Positions 10,595 to 23,385 of a DNA stretch of 64,000 bases are shown here, piece by piece. The stretch covers positions 11,240,001 through 11,304,000 of the forward strand of contig CM065326.1 of NCBI GenBank assembly GCA_033032175.1, read 5' to 3'. Below the pieces are notes generated by a model. That model was not told the origin of the DNA. It made no database searches and worked only from the letters and a program-made list of their open reading frames with translations. A program made the position numbers and the translations under genes. Position 1 is the stretch's first letter, and each line of letters starts with the position of its first letter. This DNA is from Saturnia japonica (lineage: Eukaryota; Arthropoda; Insecta; Lepidoptera; Saturniidae).

Positions 10595-10965
10595 ATGGTT
10601 GGTGAAACACTGTATCCGGCCTTACTATGCAAAGATGTGGCTGACATGAATCCTTTCAAAGAATTGTGTTCTTTCGCTCTTTCAATAATTTCTTTGCCCT
10701 GGTCTAACGCTAAAGTTGAGAGGGTATTAGTCAGCTTAATATTATCAAGAACAAATTACGAAACAAACAGGATCAGGATCACGATCAAATCAGGATTACG
10801 ACGAGTCAAAATATGTTGTCACAGCTTGAATTGCCGAAAGATGTATTTAAAGAAATAGGTACAATGGTAACTTACGAAAACTCAAGGGCGAATGAAGAAG
10901 AACCAACTACAAGTGGAATAGCATTTATAAATTTAATAAATGATTGTTCTGATGACGATAATTAA
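10595..10965 (+). pseudogene. hAT transposase, C-terminal dimerisation region (broken)
   Basis: The plus strand reads NPFKELCSFALSIISLPWSN then AKVERV. This is the conserved C-terminal hAT dimerisation signature, in which small hydrophobic residues precede P.SNA..ER.FS. The frame shifts right after ERV (about 10719), where the next frame continues SQLNIIKNKLRNK. After further breaks the tail ELPKDVFKEIGTMV is open to TAA 10963-10965, ending in an acidic D-rich tip. The BED finger and catalytic residues are absent, so no activity is expected. Confidence 0.75.
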
Positions 10966-11234
10966 TCATATTTTATCTGACATTTGCCAATTTGTAAATA
11001 CTGTCTTAGAACTTAGAAATTCTTCGCATTATCTTTTAAGATTATTAGACATTATCGTATACGTTAAGATCTTTGATCTTTGTTTGTCTTATATGTCAGT
11101 ATAAGCCATTGATTAAAATGTTATTTCCATATACTTTTTTATTTAGCTCTTTTTAACTAAAGTAATTAGCTCTTTGTTAGCTCCTTTTTCATAACCTTCT
11201 AACTCTATTTCTAAATACAGTGTTGGCAACACTG

Positions 11235-11576
11235 CAATCTCGATACCTGATAACACCTTCACGAATCCGACGGGGTTTTTAATACATACTATATCCATAC
11301 ACAATTAATAAAATTGAAGTGTCTGTTTGTAATATCAAAATAACAAGCATTTTACTAAATGCATATGAAAGTATAAACGAAACCTACAAAAAAACACCCA
11401 TTTTTAAAATTGTTGTCTGTCTGTTTGTTTCGGGTCATCTCCGAAACGGTTGGATCGATTTTGACGGGACATTCACTGTTAGATAGCTGAATTTGTAGGG
11501 AGTAACTTAGGCTACTTTTATTTTAGAAAAAGAATTAGGCACTATATTTAATAAGTCATTCACTGAAATCTAGCAC
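11235..11576 (+). repeat. Unit B, last part
   Basis: Matches about 3886-4222 of unit A, including the dispersed repeat with ccgaaacggttggatcgat. The match ends at ctagcac(t), the point where unit A meets the BEL LTR. Beyond it the sequence is unique. Confidence 0.75.
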
Positions 11577-14500
11577 TATCCAATAATCATGCTTATTGTA
11601 TCTGGCAGACCAAAACGCTCAGACTATGTAGATCGCTACAATTGTGTAGGGGATTAAAAAAAAAACAACAAACACGGCTGTTCATCCTGTTCTAATAATA
11701 TATCCCATTATTAGATGAAAAAGACGCAGTGAGGATGACTGGATATAATTTTATAATAATTATTATACTTCTTTACTGAATTGATTATGAAAAAATAAAT
11801 CATTTCACAAATGGGGTTTTATTATCGAAAATAATTAATAACTAAATTTTTAAACACCTAGACTTTTCCACATACTTTTTAAAAATTGAGCTGGTTTTTT
11901 AATGTAATCCGTTTTCCTCGAAAATTGTCCACAAAATTATTTTATATCACGTCCAATAAAATTATAGGCTGTTTAAAAAAAGAACAGTCTTGGCTAAAAC
12001 GTAAACAAACTATTGTTTAAATAAGTAATTAAACAGCCGCGGCCTCAAATTGCACTACAGTTTTTTTTAAAATGCCATTTAGCGGCTACCCGTGGTATCG
12101 AGTTAAGGATTTCTGGCGGGAGCTTAGGTTTAAATCTATAGAGCGTACTTAGTTTTAGATCAGCCTTAAGTTCCGAAATTGAAATTTATAGTCGCAAGCT
12201 TACCATTATAAAATCTACTCAAAACCGACATTATTTTAAAGTTATTGGTCACTCATGTTTTCATACAATTTTTTAATTCCCAAGAAAATATAAAAAAATG
12301 TAAAAAATGTAAAAAAAAATTTTAGCAAATTTGTCACAGAAAAATTAATTCTATTTTTTTTTTAATAATACCATAGCTAGTCAAACTATTTACTGCTTAT
12401 CGATTGGCATAGTTAGCGTATAATAATAGATCAACAAAATACCGATAGAATTCAGTCATTTGTGGTCGCAGTGTACAAGAATGTAAAACAAGGTAAAAAT
12501 TTGTAGTTTTTTATTTAAAAAAATCATATCTTAGGTACTACATATCACCTAGGATATACTTATTTTGTTTTGCATTTTTTTCTGAACGGCCATAAGTTCT
12601 GCTTTATGCCATTTCAAGGTTAAGTAACTGCCGAAAACTGGGAAAAAATTGTGAGAAGAACCCAAAACATTATAGCGTCGGATTGAGAAATTCATGTGGC
12701 ATTCGATAATATACAAGTATAGGAACTTATAATAAATGTTGGGGAGAGCTCATCGAGTGACAGTGACGATTCATCAGATTTTGATTAAAATAAATAAATA
12801 AAGATTACCTGTCGTTATAATTATTTCGTTTCATTGTCGAGTACCCACTATACTATACCATACCTATACTATACTATACCTACTTATTTTACAGTAGCTT
12901 CGAAAATTTTGAAGAAGTTGGCATTATCAATCAAGAATTATTACGTGTAACATCTGGTAATGAAATATAATATTAGTTAATAAATTTGTAAAAAAGTATC
13001 CGGCAGTAGTTTAGTTTCTTACATTTTGTAAAAAAATATCGGGTCTGTTATCGTGTTACGTTTATCGATATAGCTCCATCCCTATCAGTTTCTCCGACTC
13101 CGACACGACCTTGTACGTGTGTAAACGTCATGTTTATAAAATAATGTATACATAATGTAAAAAAGACGCTCGTTCAAGTTTTCACAGGAGCTGTCATCGA
13201 GAAAATAAAGAAATGGAAATGGTATAGATCGTTCTGACAACGGAGCCACAGTCCCGTATCCACGATTTTTTCGAACCGGACAGAAACTTAATAGTGGCGC
13301 CTCTTCTCTCGAGCGTTTGAGATAAATTATATAAAAAAGTTTGTGTGTGTGTCAGCTCCAACGCACGACGTGAGTGCAACTTAAGTACGATTATTTTTGA
13401 ATATGCAATAGGCAAAATAGGTGATAGATGGACTGGCTGACTGACTGTACCTGTACTATAATGACTGACTGTATGTCTACACTACATAATAGTTCCATGG
13501 TATACATATACCTACATGGTTTCAAAATGAAAGGTGCGCAAAGTACCTTGCGCAGAAAATCGCAACAATTTTTTAAAGCCTTTTAAAAATTTCACTCCTT
13601 ATAAAATATCCATACTGGGCCTAAAAGAAGACTAATTTATGTTTATTTCACTCCGTCTTAAAGTGAAATAAAATTAATGACATTTATTATTCTGAGGAGG
13701 CCCAAACTTTTCATAATATATTACTTGTAACAATTAACACATCAAAGTTACTTTTATTAGTTAATGTAATTAGTATTACTAATTTAATAAGCTGAAAACG
13801 GGGATGGCAGACAGTAGTTCAATAGCCCTCACCCAAATGTCGTTAAAGTTGGTATTTGAGAAAAATACTTGGTACACAAAAGCAAACGTCATGAGCGTCG
13901 ATCTGTCTTCCACTACGCAAGACATTTTATTTTTAGCTCGTCAGTTAACAAAATATCAGTATTACAAGTGGGTATATTGAGTACCTATATTGAAAGTGGG
14001 TATTATTGAGTACCAGGCATAGACTTATACCGGATAATTTTTATTTGGTACATGGTACAAAAGACCCTAAAACCTGGAAACTGATACGTCTACCACCCCT
14101 GGCAAAAAATCTGTTGTTTTAAAATATTTCACAAAAAAACACAGATGAAATAGAGATTATATATATTATTTTTAATACAATAGGCTATTATTTCTAAGTA
14201 TTCAATTTAAAATACATAATAATTATAATTAGTAGTATGTACCGATGTTAATATAATTTCTTGGAAGGCGATTCTCGTTTATTTTCTTTCATTTTATGTC
14301 GAAAGTGCTGAATTATTATTATGTTAAATTCCAGATCTGGCGCTACAATTATTTCCATCTTTTTCGTATTCAGACGCATTACTAATATTTTATCAAATGG
14401 GTCCTGAAAAATTAAAAAGGCTATGAAAGCTTGTTTTATTTTATTTGAATTTAACTAAATAAAATCATATTTTAATTATAGTCTTACACAGTTTCTTTTA

Positions 14501-15080
14501 AAATTTTATCTGAGATATTTTACAGATTTGACACTTCTAGAATTCGAATTTACGAAACGTTGTTGAAAAAAAGTTAAAGTTGATCAAGGTATTTTAAGGT
14601 TCTTTGTAAGTTCGAATTTTATAAATAAAATTAGGTTATTCGAAACGTTATATTCAATGATGTTAAACCCTATCTAAAGCCAACGCAAACTACGATGATT
14701 TGGCGTGATGTATTTGTGATCTATTTTAGCAGATGCGTATATTATGTACATTAGTGGTCAAGAGTCAACTGCACAGTTTTTTTCGAACTGACAATACAAA
14801 CTTTAAGTGTTTCGACATCCTTATGAGGATGCGCGGTCTATGAAGCATTTCACGAATATGTATAAAATTATATTGCTGTCGCGCTGTGCCCAAAGCCTCA
14901 CCGAATAGAGTGCGAGGGAAACAACTGCAGTTTGGATTATACATAAGTAAAATTGTCAAAATCAATTTCGTAATTCCTGTTTCCGTTTCTTTTAAAATTT
15001 TATCTAGGAATATTTAAGATTGACTTTTTCTTTCATTTTATAGTCGTCAAATTTGTTTGCTGGACGTCTGAACTTGAACA
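11577..15080. other. AT-rich DNA without recognisable genes
   Basis: I see no supportable coding region. Small simple repeats occur at about 12838-12890 (ctatac/ctatacc units) and 13428-13475 (gactgact units). A denser, less AT-rich patch lies at 13080-13410, but its open frames show no protein-like pattern. Confidence 0.4.
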
Positions 15081-15345
15081 TGACGGTAAATAAGTTAAAT
15101 TATTAAAAAGGAAACAAAACACTGATTTTCTTTGTTTTGTGTCTGATTCCTAGCAGGTGCATAAATATTATATAGCCTATGTCAATCCGATAATTAAGAC
15201 GAATCTAGCGACACCTCGTATTCTAAAATCCATCAAGCCGTTTAGGTTACAGAGCGCGCTAAAGAAATAGACATACATACATACAAACATAGGTTCGATA
15301 AACAAAACCCTCCTTTTTTGCAGTCGGGTAAAAAGGACAATTTTC
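15080..15345. repeat. Dispersed repeat, family P copy 1
   Basis: Contains aattaagacgaatctagcg, cacctcgtattctaaaat and a tail gcagtcgggtaaaaagg. The same order recurs at 18477-18780 and 24525-24755. Short, non-coding, MITE- or SINE-like. Confidence 0.55.
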
Positions 15346-16090
15346 GTTATTTTAAAAGGCTCCCAGCTTTTATAATAATAAATCATTTATGAAAAAAAAA
15401 TCAAAACATATACATGGATTTTACAGTATGAAAATATTTGTTCTAGTACCATTATCCAGGTAGAAAAATGGGGAATGAGAATACGTTTGTATGGGCAAAA
15501 TCACAGCCTGCGTTTCGTTAGCTTCACTGGGCTTGGGAGCAAGCGCAGAAAGCATTCAGCCTTGTAAAAATGGGCAACTAGCACACAGGGGTGCCAAATT
15601 GGCAAACCTCGGCTTGGGCTGGTGCTGTGCATTCAATTCTGAGATCTAACTAACTATCCATAGTTCGAGGAAACTTACAGCTCAAGTGCCTTGAATTAAT
15701 ATATTACCATCGTAGTGGGAACAAATTAAGCAGTTCCTTCTCTGTCTATGATTAGTGATTACCACAGAATAGACACACATCTTACCAACACTCTTATACA
15801 TTGCTGAGCTAGAATTCCAAACTTATGTAAAGCAAAACTATACTGTGTTGCCCGAGTTACACTTATATTTGTCAATATTGGTGCACCTGGAATTAAAAAT
15901 ATAATTACTCGACTAGCCACTGCGAGAACAAAGTTGATATAACAAAAACCGGTTCGCTTGTGTGCAAGCTTGAATCTTTTGCTTGATTTTTGTCGGTGGC
16001 TATAATTATTATATAGATTAATTACTAGAACGAGTTGAATCATTGTTTCGGCATAAACCAGTTCTGGTTTTCGGGAGATCAGATTTTTTA
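15346..16090. other. No feature seen
   Basis: Unique-looking AT-rich sequence with no protein-like ORF. Confidence 0.3.
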
Positions 16091-16575
16091 TTTTTTTTGA
16101 TGTGAAACATCTATAGGCGAGGGTAAACCTGATTGATGCCTCGCCACGCTATATAATGGAATAAATGAACAGAAGCATATTTTCAGCACATTCTTAAAAC
16201 CACCTCGTAGCCTAGCGGTCGTAAGCGTGATTATTATTTTCCAAAGTCCTAGGTTTGAATCCTCACTTCAAAACAAATTGTTTTTTTTTTTTATGTGCAA
16301 TGAATTATGGAATTATGAATATACAATTATGGAAATAATTGAGTTGTCGTGCTTTCAAATAAATTTTTAAATTTCAAATAATTGTATTTTATATTTAATA
16401 AAATGAATATATATGTACCTAATAAACAGTTATTATGTTATGAAACAAATTTGTAGTGCTTTATCTTTTCATTAAGACTTAACTGATTCCCGACGTAATC
16501 TGGTATTTTATGCATATAACTTATAAAAAAATAATTTAGATGTTTCACATCTGCCAGGCGTCCCGAAACGGGTAT
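16091..16575. repeat. Short element bounded by inverted gatgtgaaacatct, with tRNA-like head
   Basis: ttgatgtgaaacatct near 16100 is mirrored by agatgtttcacatc at about 16538. The same motif occurs near 22783. Inside, 16195-16280 has a tRNA-like pair of boxes: tagcctagcggtcgtaagcg (A-like) and ggtttgaatcc (B-like). No tRNA cloverleaf can be drawn, so this looks like a SINE head rather than a tRNA gene. Confidence 0.4.
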
Positions 16576-18089
16576 TCTTTTTTTTTTGTTAAATAAATTA
16601 AGTAGAAAATAGCATACAATACTACATAATTAAGATACATTGCAAAATTTTAATGTAACAATCAAAATTGTTGCGATTTTAAAATTTTAAAATCAAAATG
16701 AGTTTGCTGTATTTACCGCAAGCATAAAGTTTGATGGCAAATAATCATATATTAGATGCAAGTTCAAATACAGTTTTATTTACCGTTGTAAATGTGAAAA
16801 AGCAACCAAGTTAGGTAGAAACGACGTTCGTGGTAGTCGTTATCACCGATAAAAGAGGTGGGATTTAACGGTGCCAAGCAATTTGATACTTTCTTTATTG
16901 CTAATTTGGCATAATTGTCAATAAATTTCGATCAAAAAATTTGACTCCCTTTATTAGAAATTAATCTAAATATTTATTGACCAGCATGAATTTAAAGTTG
17001 CTACAAAAACCCCCTGGACAGTTTGTCGATGATGATTCGAAATATATACTTACTTTCCGCATGACATTAGTTTAATTACCATTAAATAAGATGAAAATTT
17101 TTACCTTCCTTGTTTGTCATAATAACACCTTCAACAGATTCATCCTCCATGATCCTATCAATAACTGGATTAACTTTATTCAGTAATGAACTCTAGAAAG
17201 TATGATGTTTATTTATTACTAGGTTTACTACAATGATATTTTATAACTATATACGGCATTGACTCTCTTTATATCCTATCGTGAAAAGTGGGCAATTGCC
17301 TTCAATACACTTCGACTTGATACCGGCGTGATTGAGGAGAAATTTTTGTCCTTTTTTGACAACAGAGTTACCGCTTGACGCTGTGATATCCTATCTCTTT
17401 TGTTTCAACATGCTGATAACAATATTTGTACCGTGTTCAAATTGCTTTTCGTGAGAGTATAACGCGTCTATTTATAAATCGTCATTGGCTTACTATAATA
17501 ATAAAGCTCTATACAAGGACGGGAGTCTTTTCCACAATTATTAAAAATTATATTTAGTTTTAGGGGTGTTATGTTCCATGAAACAAAAATTAAACAAATA
17601 TACCAAAATTTCTACAGAAAATCTAAATAAATAGGTTCGCACTCGACCGTGAGTGTCTACGTTACACGGATAAACAACCGGGACAAATGACCGAACCGGC
17701 TGGAACGCTGGGAACAATGTTAAAAACCGGGCCAATCCCGATTAAACTGGGACGTATAGTAAGCGTATGTATTACCTACTTATGTACTAGAATCTAGATT
17801 AGCGGTTTCCAACCTTTTTAATCTTATTACCAACCTCAAAGAGCTATTATGAAAACTAATTTATAAAATAAAAGTACAGTCTCAATTAATCATACTAAAT
17901 TGCACATAAATCACCTATAAAATTATTGTTTTAAATAGAAAAAATCTCATAATTTTTTTTTTAAGTGTATACATATTAATTTTTTTAAAGTACCTACTGT
18001 CTTTTTTTTTCGAACCCCTTTTGCCATTACAATGAACTCTTTAAAGGCCCTTTTCAGCGTCCTATTGGATTTTTAATTTTTCCCTTGTA
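16576..18089. other. No gene seen
   Basis: AT-rich sequence without supportable coding or repeat structure. A small patch at 17640-17750 is richer in GC but has no recognisable product. Confidence 0.3.
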
Positions 18090-18260
18090 AAAAGCTTTAA
18101 TGAGTAGGTTTCCGGAGCTCTTTGGAGAGAGAGGTTCAAAGTCAGTAGCGCGCTAGTGATACCTGTGGTATTGCAAGTGTACATAGGCTACGGTAGCCGC
18201 TTACTATTAGGGGGGGGGGGGGGGGGGGGGTGTAAGACTGTTTGACACTTTTGTTGTATA
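18090..18260. repeat. Dispersed repeat, family Q copy 1, with G tract
   Basis: gcgctagtgatacctgtggt, attgcaagtgtacataggct and a downstream tataaaaaaag match the order at 54395-54515. The copy is interrupted by an uninterrupted run of 21 G (18210-18230). Confidence 0.55.
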
Positions 18261-18476
18261 AAAAAAGATCACCCGCGCTATATTGGTACGCTATGGTAAT
18301 AGTCAAAATGCCGAGTGGTAACGCGTGTATATGCGTATAACTTACTCAACATTAAAAGTAATAATATATATAAAATAAAATAATTTTACTTTGCCTATTG
18401 TATAAATATTACAAGACAATGTGTCAACGAACAATTATTTTATTAATTTCAAATTGAAACATACATACTAAAAAAA

Positions 18477-18785
18477 TATTGAAACGGAAATAACAAACCA
18501 GACTGCAATAAAAACACTTAACTAGAAAAACACTTTTATATTTTTGCTTTTTATTTGACTCCCAGGCTTCGTATTTCAATATTATATACTATATATATAT
18601 ATTATATACTATTATATACATAAGTGTCACTCCCACAATTAAGACGAATCTGACGACACCTCGTGTGCTAAAATCCATCAAGCCGTTTAGGCTACAGACC
18701 GTGCGAAAGAAATAGACTCAAAGTACATACATGCGCTTGGAAAACATAACCCTCCTTTTTCAAAGTCGGGTAAAGAAGCCACTCA
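18477..18785. repeat. Dispersed repeat, family P copy 2
   Basis: Longer copy: gactgcaataaaaacactta and tttttgctttttatttgact, then ccatcaagccgtttaggct and a tail aaagtcgggtaaag. Compare 15080-15345 and 24525-24755. A TA-rich microsatellite sits inside (18588-18622). Confidence 0.6.
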
Positions 18786-18944
18786 CCGTATTCACCAACC
18801 ATTCGTCTTGTAAGTCTTTTAGTAAATTTATAAGAATTTTCATGTTCAAATGAATTTCTGTAATGGAACGTCATATTGTTATACTGTTTTTTTTTTGTAT
18901 TGATAAGTTGTGTAAAGCTTGGGCGTTACATTGTGTAGGTCGTG

Positions 18945-20663
18945 AATTTTCTTGTATACTCGTAGCGTGTGTTTACTTCCCCTGGATCATACCAGTGCTC
19001 ATCAGCGAGCGGAATATTGACCAAGTGCTGCATTACGGAAGAGTCAATATAATCTAAAGGCAATCTATCGGTAATGCAATCGATTACTAAAGCGTTTATA
19101 TTAAAATTAAATTTATTATTTTTCGAGCCAATTTGTAATTGTACATAACCCTTAATAGGACGCGACGATAAACCGATACCCTTAACGTACGAATAGAAAG
19201 CGGAATAATATTTAAGTTTAATTGTTTACAACAACCTGCGCTGTGCTAAGAAGTACATTGCGACAAACGGTCGAGTTAGATAGCAAGGAAGTTGAATTTT
19301 GAGTAATTATATTTTGCGTGTTATTAATACATGAATTATTTTGCGTGTCATCGTTATCATAAGAATTTTTATTTTCGAAATTATTATTTGATAAATTTGT
19401 ATTATCAAAACGAAGAAGCGTATGATGACGTTTATTACAAATTTTACAATTATGCGCGGAGTTACACTTAAATACTGTGTGTATCAAACTTAGACAGTTT
19501 ACACATGCATTTTTAGCTTTAATACAATCGAATTTCTTTGTTGCGGATAAAGATTTAAATGAATTACATTTGTATAAATTATCATGGTCATTTTTATTAC
19601 ACATTACACAAATTTTATTTTTATTTAAATTAACATCGCGAGTTATAAAAGAGTGGACTGTATTTTGCGAGCGATCAAAACGAGAATTTTTATTTTTATT
19701 TTGATAATTAGCGGAAGAAATGCTCGGTCGAGTCGAACTAAACGCGGGTTGGGTATAGGTATATATTTTACACTGACTCCTAATAAAATCAATAAAACAA
19801 TCGAAAGAAGGTATTTTTTCTTCGCGAGATTCCATTTCAAAAGCCTGAGTAGTGTTTGAATTAAACTTTTTTAAAGCGATATGTAATAAAATATAATCTG
19901 CGAGGTCATTAATTTGTAGGTTTTTCAATGCGCCTACTGAGGATACATAATTATCTAAGAAATTTTGAAAACTGGCAGCGGAAGCGGTCGCGTTCATTTT
20001 TATAATTCAACAACTGATCGATGTAAGTAGAGGCTAAGATCCGTGTGTCCTCATACCGATCTACTAACGAATTCCAAATTAATAGATAGTTATCCGAACA
20101 CGGTGTTATCCCAGCGAAAACCGATCGGGCCTTACCTGTCAATTTACCTAATAAATAGTATAACTTATCGTCGTTAGTAAGCGAATTGTTATTATGAACA
20201 TTCGACTTAAAACTTATGTAAAATAAGGGTCAGTTTCGTATGACACCGTCAAAAGAAACAACCTCTATCGGCGGAAGACGGGAATACGGGGTAGATAAAG
20301 AATTCTCTTTTTTAATTGTAGCGGACTCTTGAGTCTTGTTTATTAGTTTATTACATATAGAAATCATGCGTAAAATATAAGAACAACAGTAGACATTAAA
20401 TTATAATCGATATTCGAATCTGGATTCAAAGTAATTAGCAGCAAGTTGTAATTATCCAATGTTGTGCTAAATTGACTTCGAATGTCGTCCAGAGTTTGAA
20501 CACTACAAAGAAACACTTCTTTTTGTTCTTCACTATTAAGTGCACATTGGGCTTTGGAATGTATATCATCTAGTCGACTTTGTAATGCATCTCGTTTAGC
20601 GGTCATAATGATAAGTTAGTTTGCTTCCGATATGGTCGGAACAAGTTTTCTTTTCGGTGGCAT
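18945..20663 (-). pseudogene. BEL/Pao gag and protease start (decayed)
   Basis: Minus-strand coding remains from ATG 20663-20661 (MPPKRKLVPTISEAN), broken at once by TAA, then open again from 20606 (TAKRDALQSRLDDIHSKAQC). A frameshifted middle holds LPPIEVVSFDG, VHNNNSLTNDDKLYYLLGKL and TGKARSVFAG, the block order of BEL/Pao Gag. The 19997-19218 section carries two zinc-knuckle-like clusters (CVMCNKNDHDNLYKC and CVNCLSLIHTVFKC, then CKICNKRHH). After another shift the 19217-18945 part reads INALVIDCITDRLP and LADEHWYDPGEVN, typical of the start of the BEL protease. No reverse transcriptase follows. Dead copy. Confidence 0.75.
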
Positions 20664-21560
20664 TTTGAACAAATACACCTACCAAATACAACAAATAAAA
20701 CGAATAACAATATAATATAGGAAATAAGAAAATGAAACTAGTATTTGATACGCGGTTAAATATAAAGTTATTCAAGTAGCAAACCTGAAATTAATTATTA
20801 TTTTGCGAGGCAAATTTTTCAAACTACCCTGGCACAGAACTAACAATTATGTGATTTTTGTTAACAATTAATGCGTTTTGGAGTTTATAATGAATACATA
20901 TTATCTGTGCAATTATATGCGTCTTATAGCGTTTGTTATATATGCGAAGTAACAAATTGAAACTTTTTTTTTTTGTAACAATGCGGTGAGGTTGCTGGCG
21001 TGTGGTACAACGTGAACTTTGAATAATACAATTTATTTATAGGGAGTTGCAATCCTGGGAGCAGTGACCAAAAACAATGGTGTAGCTAGAAAGAGGCCTC
21101 AAATATTTGGTGCGGGATGCGGGTAAACTATGGAACTCACTGCGTTAATATTGGTGACTCGTAGCGTGTGTAATATAACACGACGATAGCTCTTCTTCAA
21201 AAACTAAATTACATGTCATTCGCGGCGAAGGCCTTCCAAGATAGATTTTTAACGGCGGTTGTACAAAATTCACTATATCACTCTTTAAAGCGTGCGGCGT
21301 TGTCCGCGTGGCAATGCGCTTGCGTTCCGAGACGGACTGTTTGCGAGCGGGGAGTAGGGGAGGGGGGTGGTTATGAGGTGGTAGGTTTAGCGGGAAATAT
21401 TTAATGCCTTATAATAATTAACACGCGCCAACAAGCAGCGATACTTAATTTGGGTTCCGGTGAAAAGACGAAGGATTTCGGAATCAAATACATTTGTCAT
21501 TGAATCGTTGAATTATTATGACCGTTAGGTATATAATTCGATTGCTTCAAATTTTATTTT
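20664..21560. other. Possible leader or LTR of the decayed BEL/Pao element
   Basis: This lies directly upstream of the gag remnant on the minus strand and should hold its leader and 5' LTR. I could not define LTR ends, because no second copy is in the window. The 21200-21400 part is GC-rich with G-run sequence. Confidence 0.25.
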
Positions 21561-21589
21561 TAAACCTTTTTTGATTTTTTTAAAAATTA

Positions 21590-21865
21590 TATATAGGTTA
21601 AGCGTTATGGCTTCAATCTCACCTGATGGTAAGCGACGAAGTGGTCCAAGATGATGGCATTCTAAGCCTAATAGGAAATTAACGCTTAAGTGAAGCTGCC
21701 GGAACACACTTATATGTATGTCCCTGGCGACAGATTTTCTGCTTGGGGATGGTAGCTAGCAAGGCGAACATTCTTTCCATTCACCGAAAACTCAAACTCA
21801 GTGCAGGGATTCGAACACGCTACCACTGAGCCCGCTGACCGATTATTACACGGCCTTTTATTAAT
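21590..21865 (-). repeat. tRNA-headed SINE, family S copy 1
   Basis: Read on the minus strand it begins near 21850 with a tRNA-like head (ctcagtggtagcgtgttcga, atccctgcactgag). It continues through gaaaatctgtcgcc and ttccggcagct and ends with caccaggtgaga-like sequence near 21600. A second copy lies on the plus strand at 24965-25240. Confidence 0.65.
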
Positions 21866-21878
21866 TGAAGGTTTCCAT

Positions 21879-22133
21879 TAGAAAACAATTTTTAACAAAA
21901 AAGAAAACAACTTCTAAGATTTTGAAGAATTCCATTGTGTATTATCAAAGTTGAAGGTCCTATGCGAATGAAAAGAAAATGGGACCACGCTTGAGGTATC
22001 CCATCTAACAAAAAGAGAATCATCCAAATCGGTTCATAAACAAACAAGTTATGGCGGAACATTAAAAAAAAAAAAATTATATAAGTACATTCGAATTGAG
22101 AAACCGCTTTTGTTGAAATCAGTTAAAAATAAA
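21879..22133. repeat. MITE-like repeat, family M copy 1
   Basis: Starts near aatttttaacaaaaaagaaa and passes through gttgaaggtcc, aaatgggaccac, ttgaggtatccc and aaatcggttcataaacaaac. It ends cattcgaattgagaaaccgc then ttgaaatcagttaaaaa. Further copies are at 25660, 26205, 52945 and 56805. Confidence 0.7.
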
Positions 22134-23385
22134 AAGAGACTATAGGTGACATGTGACAACATTTCGCATTTAACAATGTAAACAATTTTACTAACAGATC
22201 ATGTTAGACAGTTAATAGATGGCGCCTTGAACATATTTTAAATAGCATCAATAGATGACATTCTTATTGAAAAATGATTTTTTTTTTTACGAAATCTTTA
22301 CTTTTAATCTGTCGTCAACAGTTGGGAACATAAGTTTTAAAATGATGTTTCAATCATTAATGCCCAATATGGATTAACAGAGATACAGCATTGGTAGGAA
22401 AAAAACCTTAGAGAAATAGTATATATTGTATGACAAGTGATTTAAAATAAGGTACTTATTGTATTTACCTTTCGTTGTATGTCCGAATTAGAAAATTTTG
22501 TCTTTTGAAAATTTATATTTCGCGAATCAAGTCCCTTTTGTGAGCTTTATGTTTATTATTGACTTTATGTACGACGCAAGCGGCGAACTCTCTGTCCGCG
22601 ACCACGATGATCTCGACGGTTTTCGTTTGTAATCTAAACGCGACCAACTCGTCCATTATATCCTGTTGGTTTAGAAATGTCCGCAATGAAACACGGTCGG
22701 GTGTTTACGGTTAGCTTCGTGTCGAAGATAATATAGTTAAGGTGAGTGGCACCGCACGCGTCTGTCTCGCGACAAACAATTTTTTGATGTGAAACATCTA
22801 ATGGCGTGTTTAGACGGGAGTAAAAGAGTTCTGATGGGACGTCGCTACGTTCCATTCGGCTCTTTCCGACTCAGCGCTCCCCTTAACATTATTTATATTT
22901 ATTTTATTTTATTAGCAATTAACAATATTCACATGATATGTTAAATGGAACTTTATTAATTAGGTAAAATACAATATGATTGTATATTCTATACTAATTT
23001 TTTTAAGGTTACTCGCAAATGGTATACGAGATTATTCTATAAATACTAATTTGCTTTGCAGCTAAGAACTTGACTACAGCGCCACCTATCGCGTTAAGGG
23101 AAAGCATAATAACCCTCTTCATCAAAAAACACTTAGATTTACAAAATTTCATGGTTTTGAAGTTAAAAAAACTTACAATTTCTGTAACAGCTCGATGCAT
23201 GGTATCGTTCAACGGCGGTAACTTGATTGAAAGGTTTTGGGCCAGTGTCTCGGACACTGTGTACATTTCTGGCATTCCTGGAACAGATTAGTTTGACCAG
23301 TTTTGTTAAAAAAATGTTATTGTGTTTCAGTTATCTGTGGTTTGTTCTCAGGCTAATTAGATATAAGTGAAAAATAAATGAAATT
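22134..23385. other. No gene seen; CpG-rich patch at 22560-22870
   Basis: The patch contains the gatgtgaaacatct motif shared with 16100 and several CG dinucleotides, and it may be a transposon fragment. The open frames there do not look like a known protein. Confidence 0.3.

Larger units (their letters stand above)
10410..11234 (+). mobile_element. hAT transposon derivative inserted in unit B
   Basis: An 825-base insert with ends CAGTGTTGCCAA and TTGGCAACACTG. It is flanked by an exact 8-bp duplication, CAATCTCG, at 10402-10409 and 11235-11242. Unit A carries a single CAATCTCG at the matching place. An 8-bp duplication and a CAG-type terminus are diagnostic for hAT. It holds only the C-terminal end of a transposase, so it was mobilised by another copy or was deleted after insertion. 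Confidence 0.9.

Noticed and set aside
16195..16280. tRNA gene
   Set aside because: A- and B-box-like strings are present but no cloverleaf or acceptor stem can be formed. The layout fits a SINE head, like those at 57895 and 21850.
22634..22855. Minus-strand ORF of 73 codons
   Set aside because: The CpG-rich patch shares a motif with the repeat at 16100, and no protein family is recognised.
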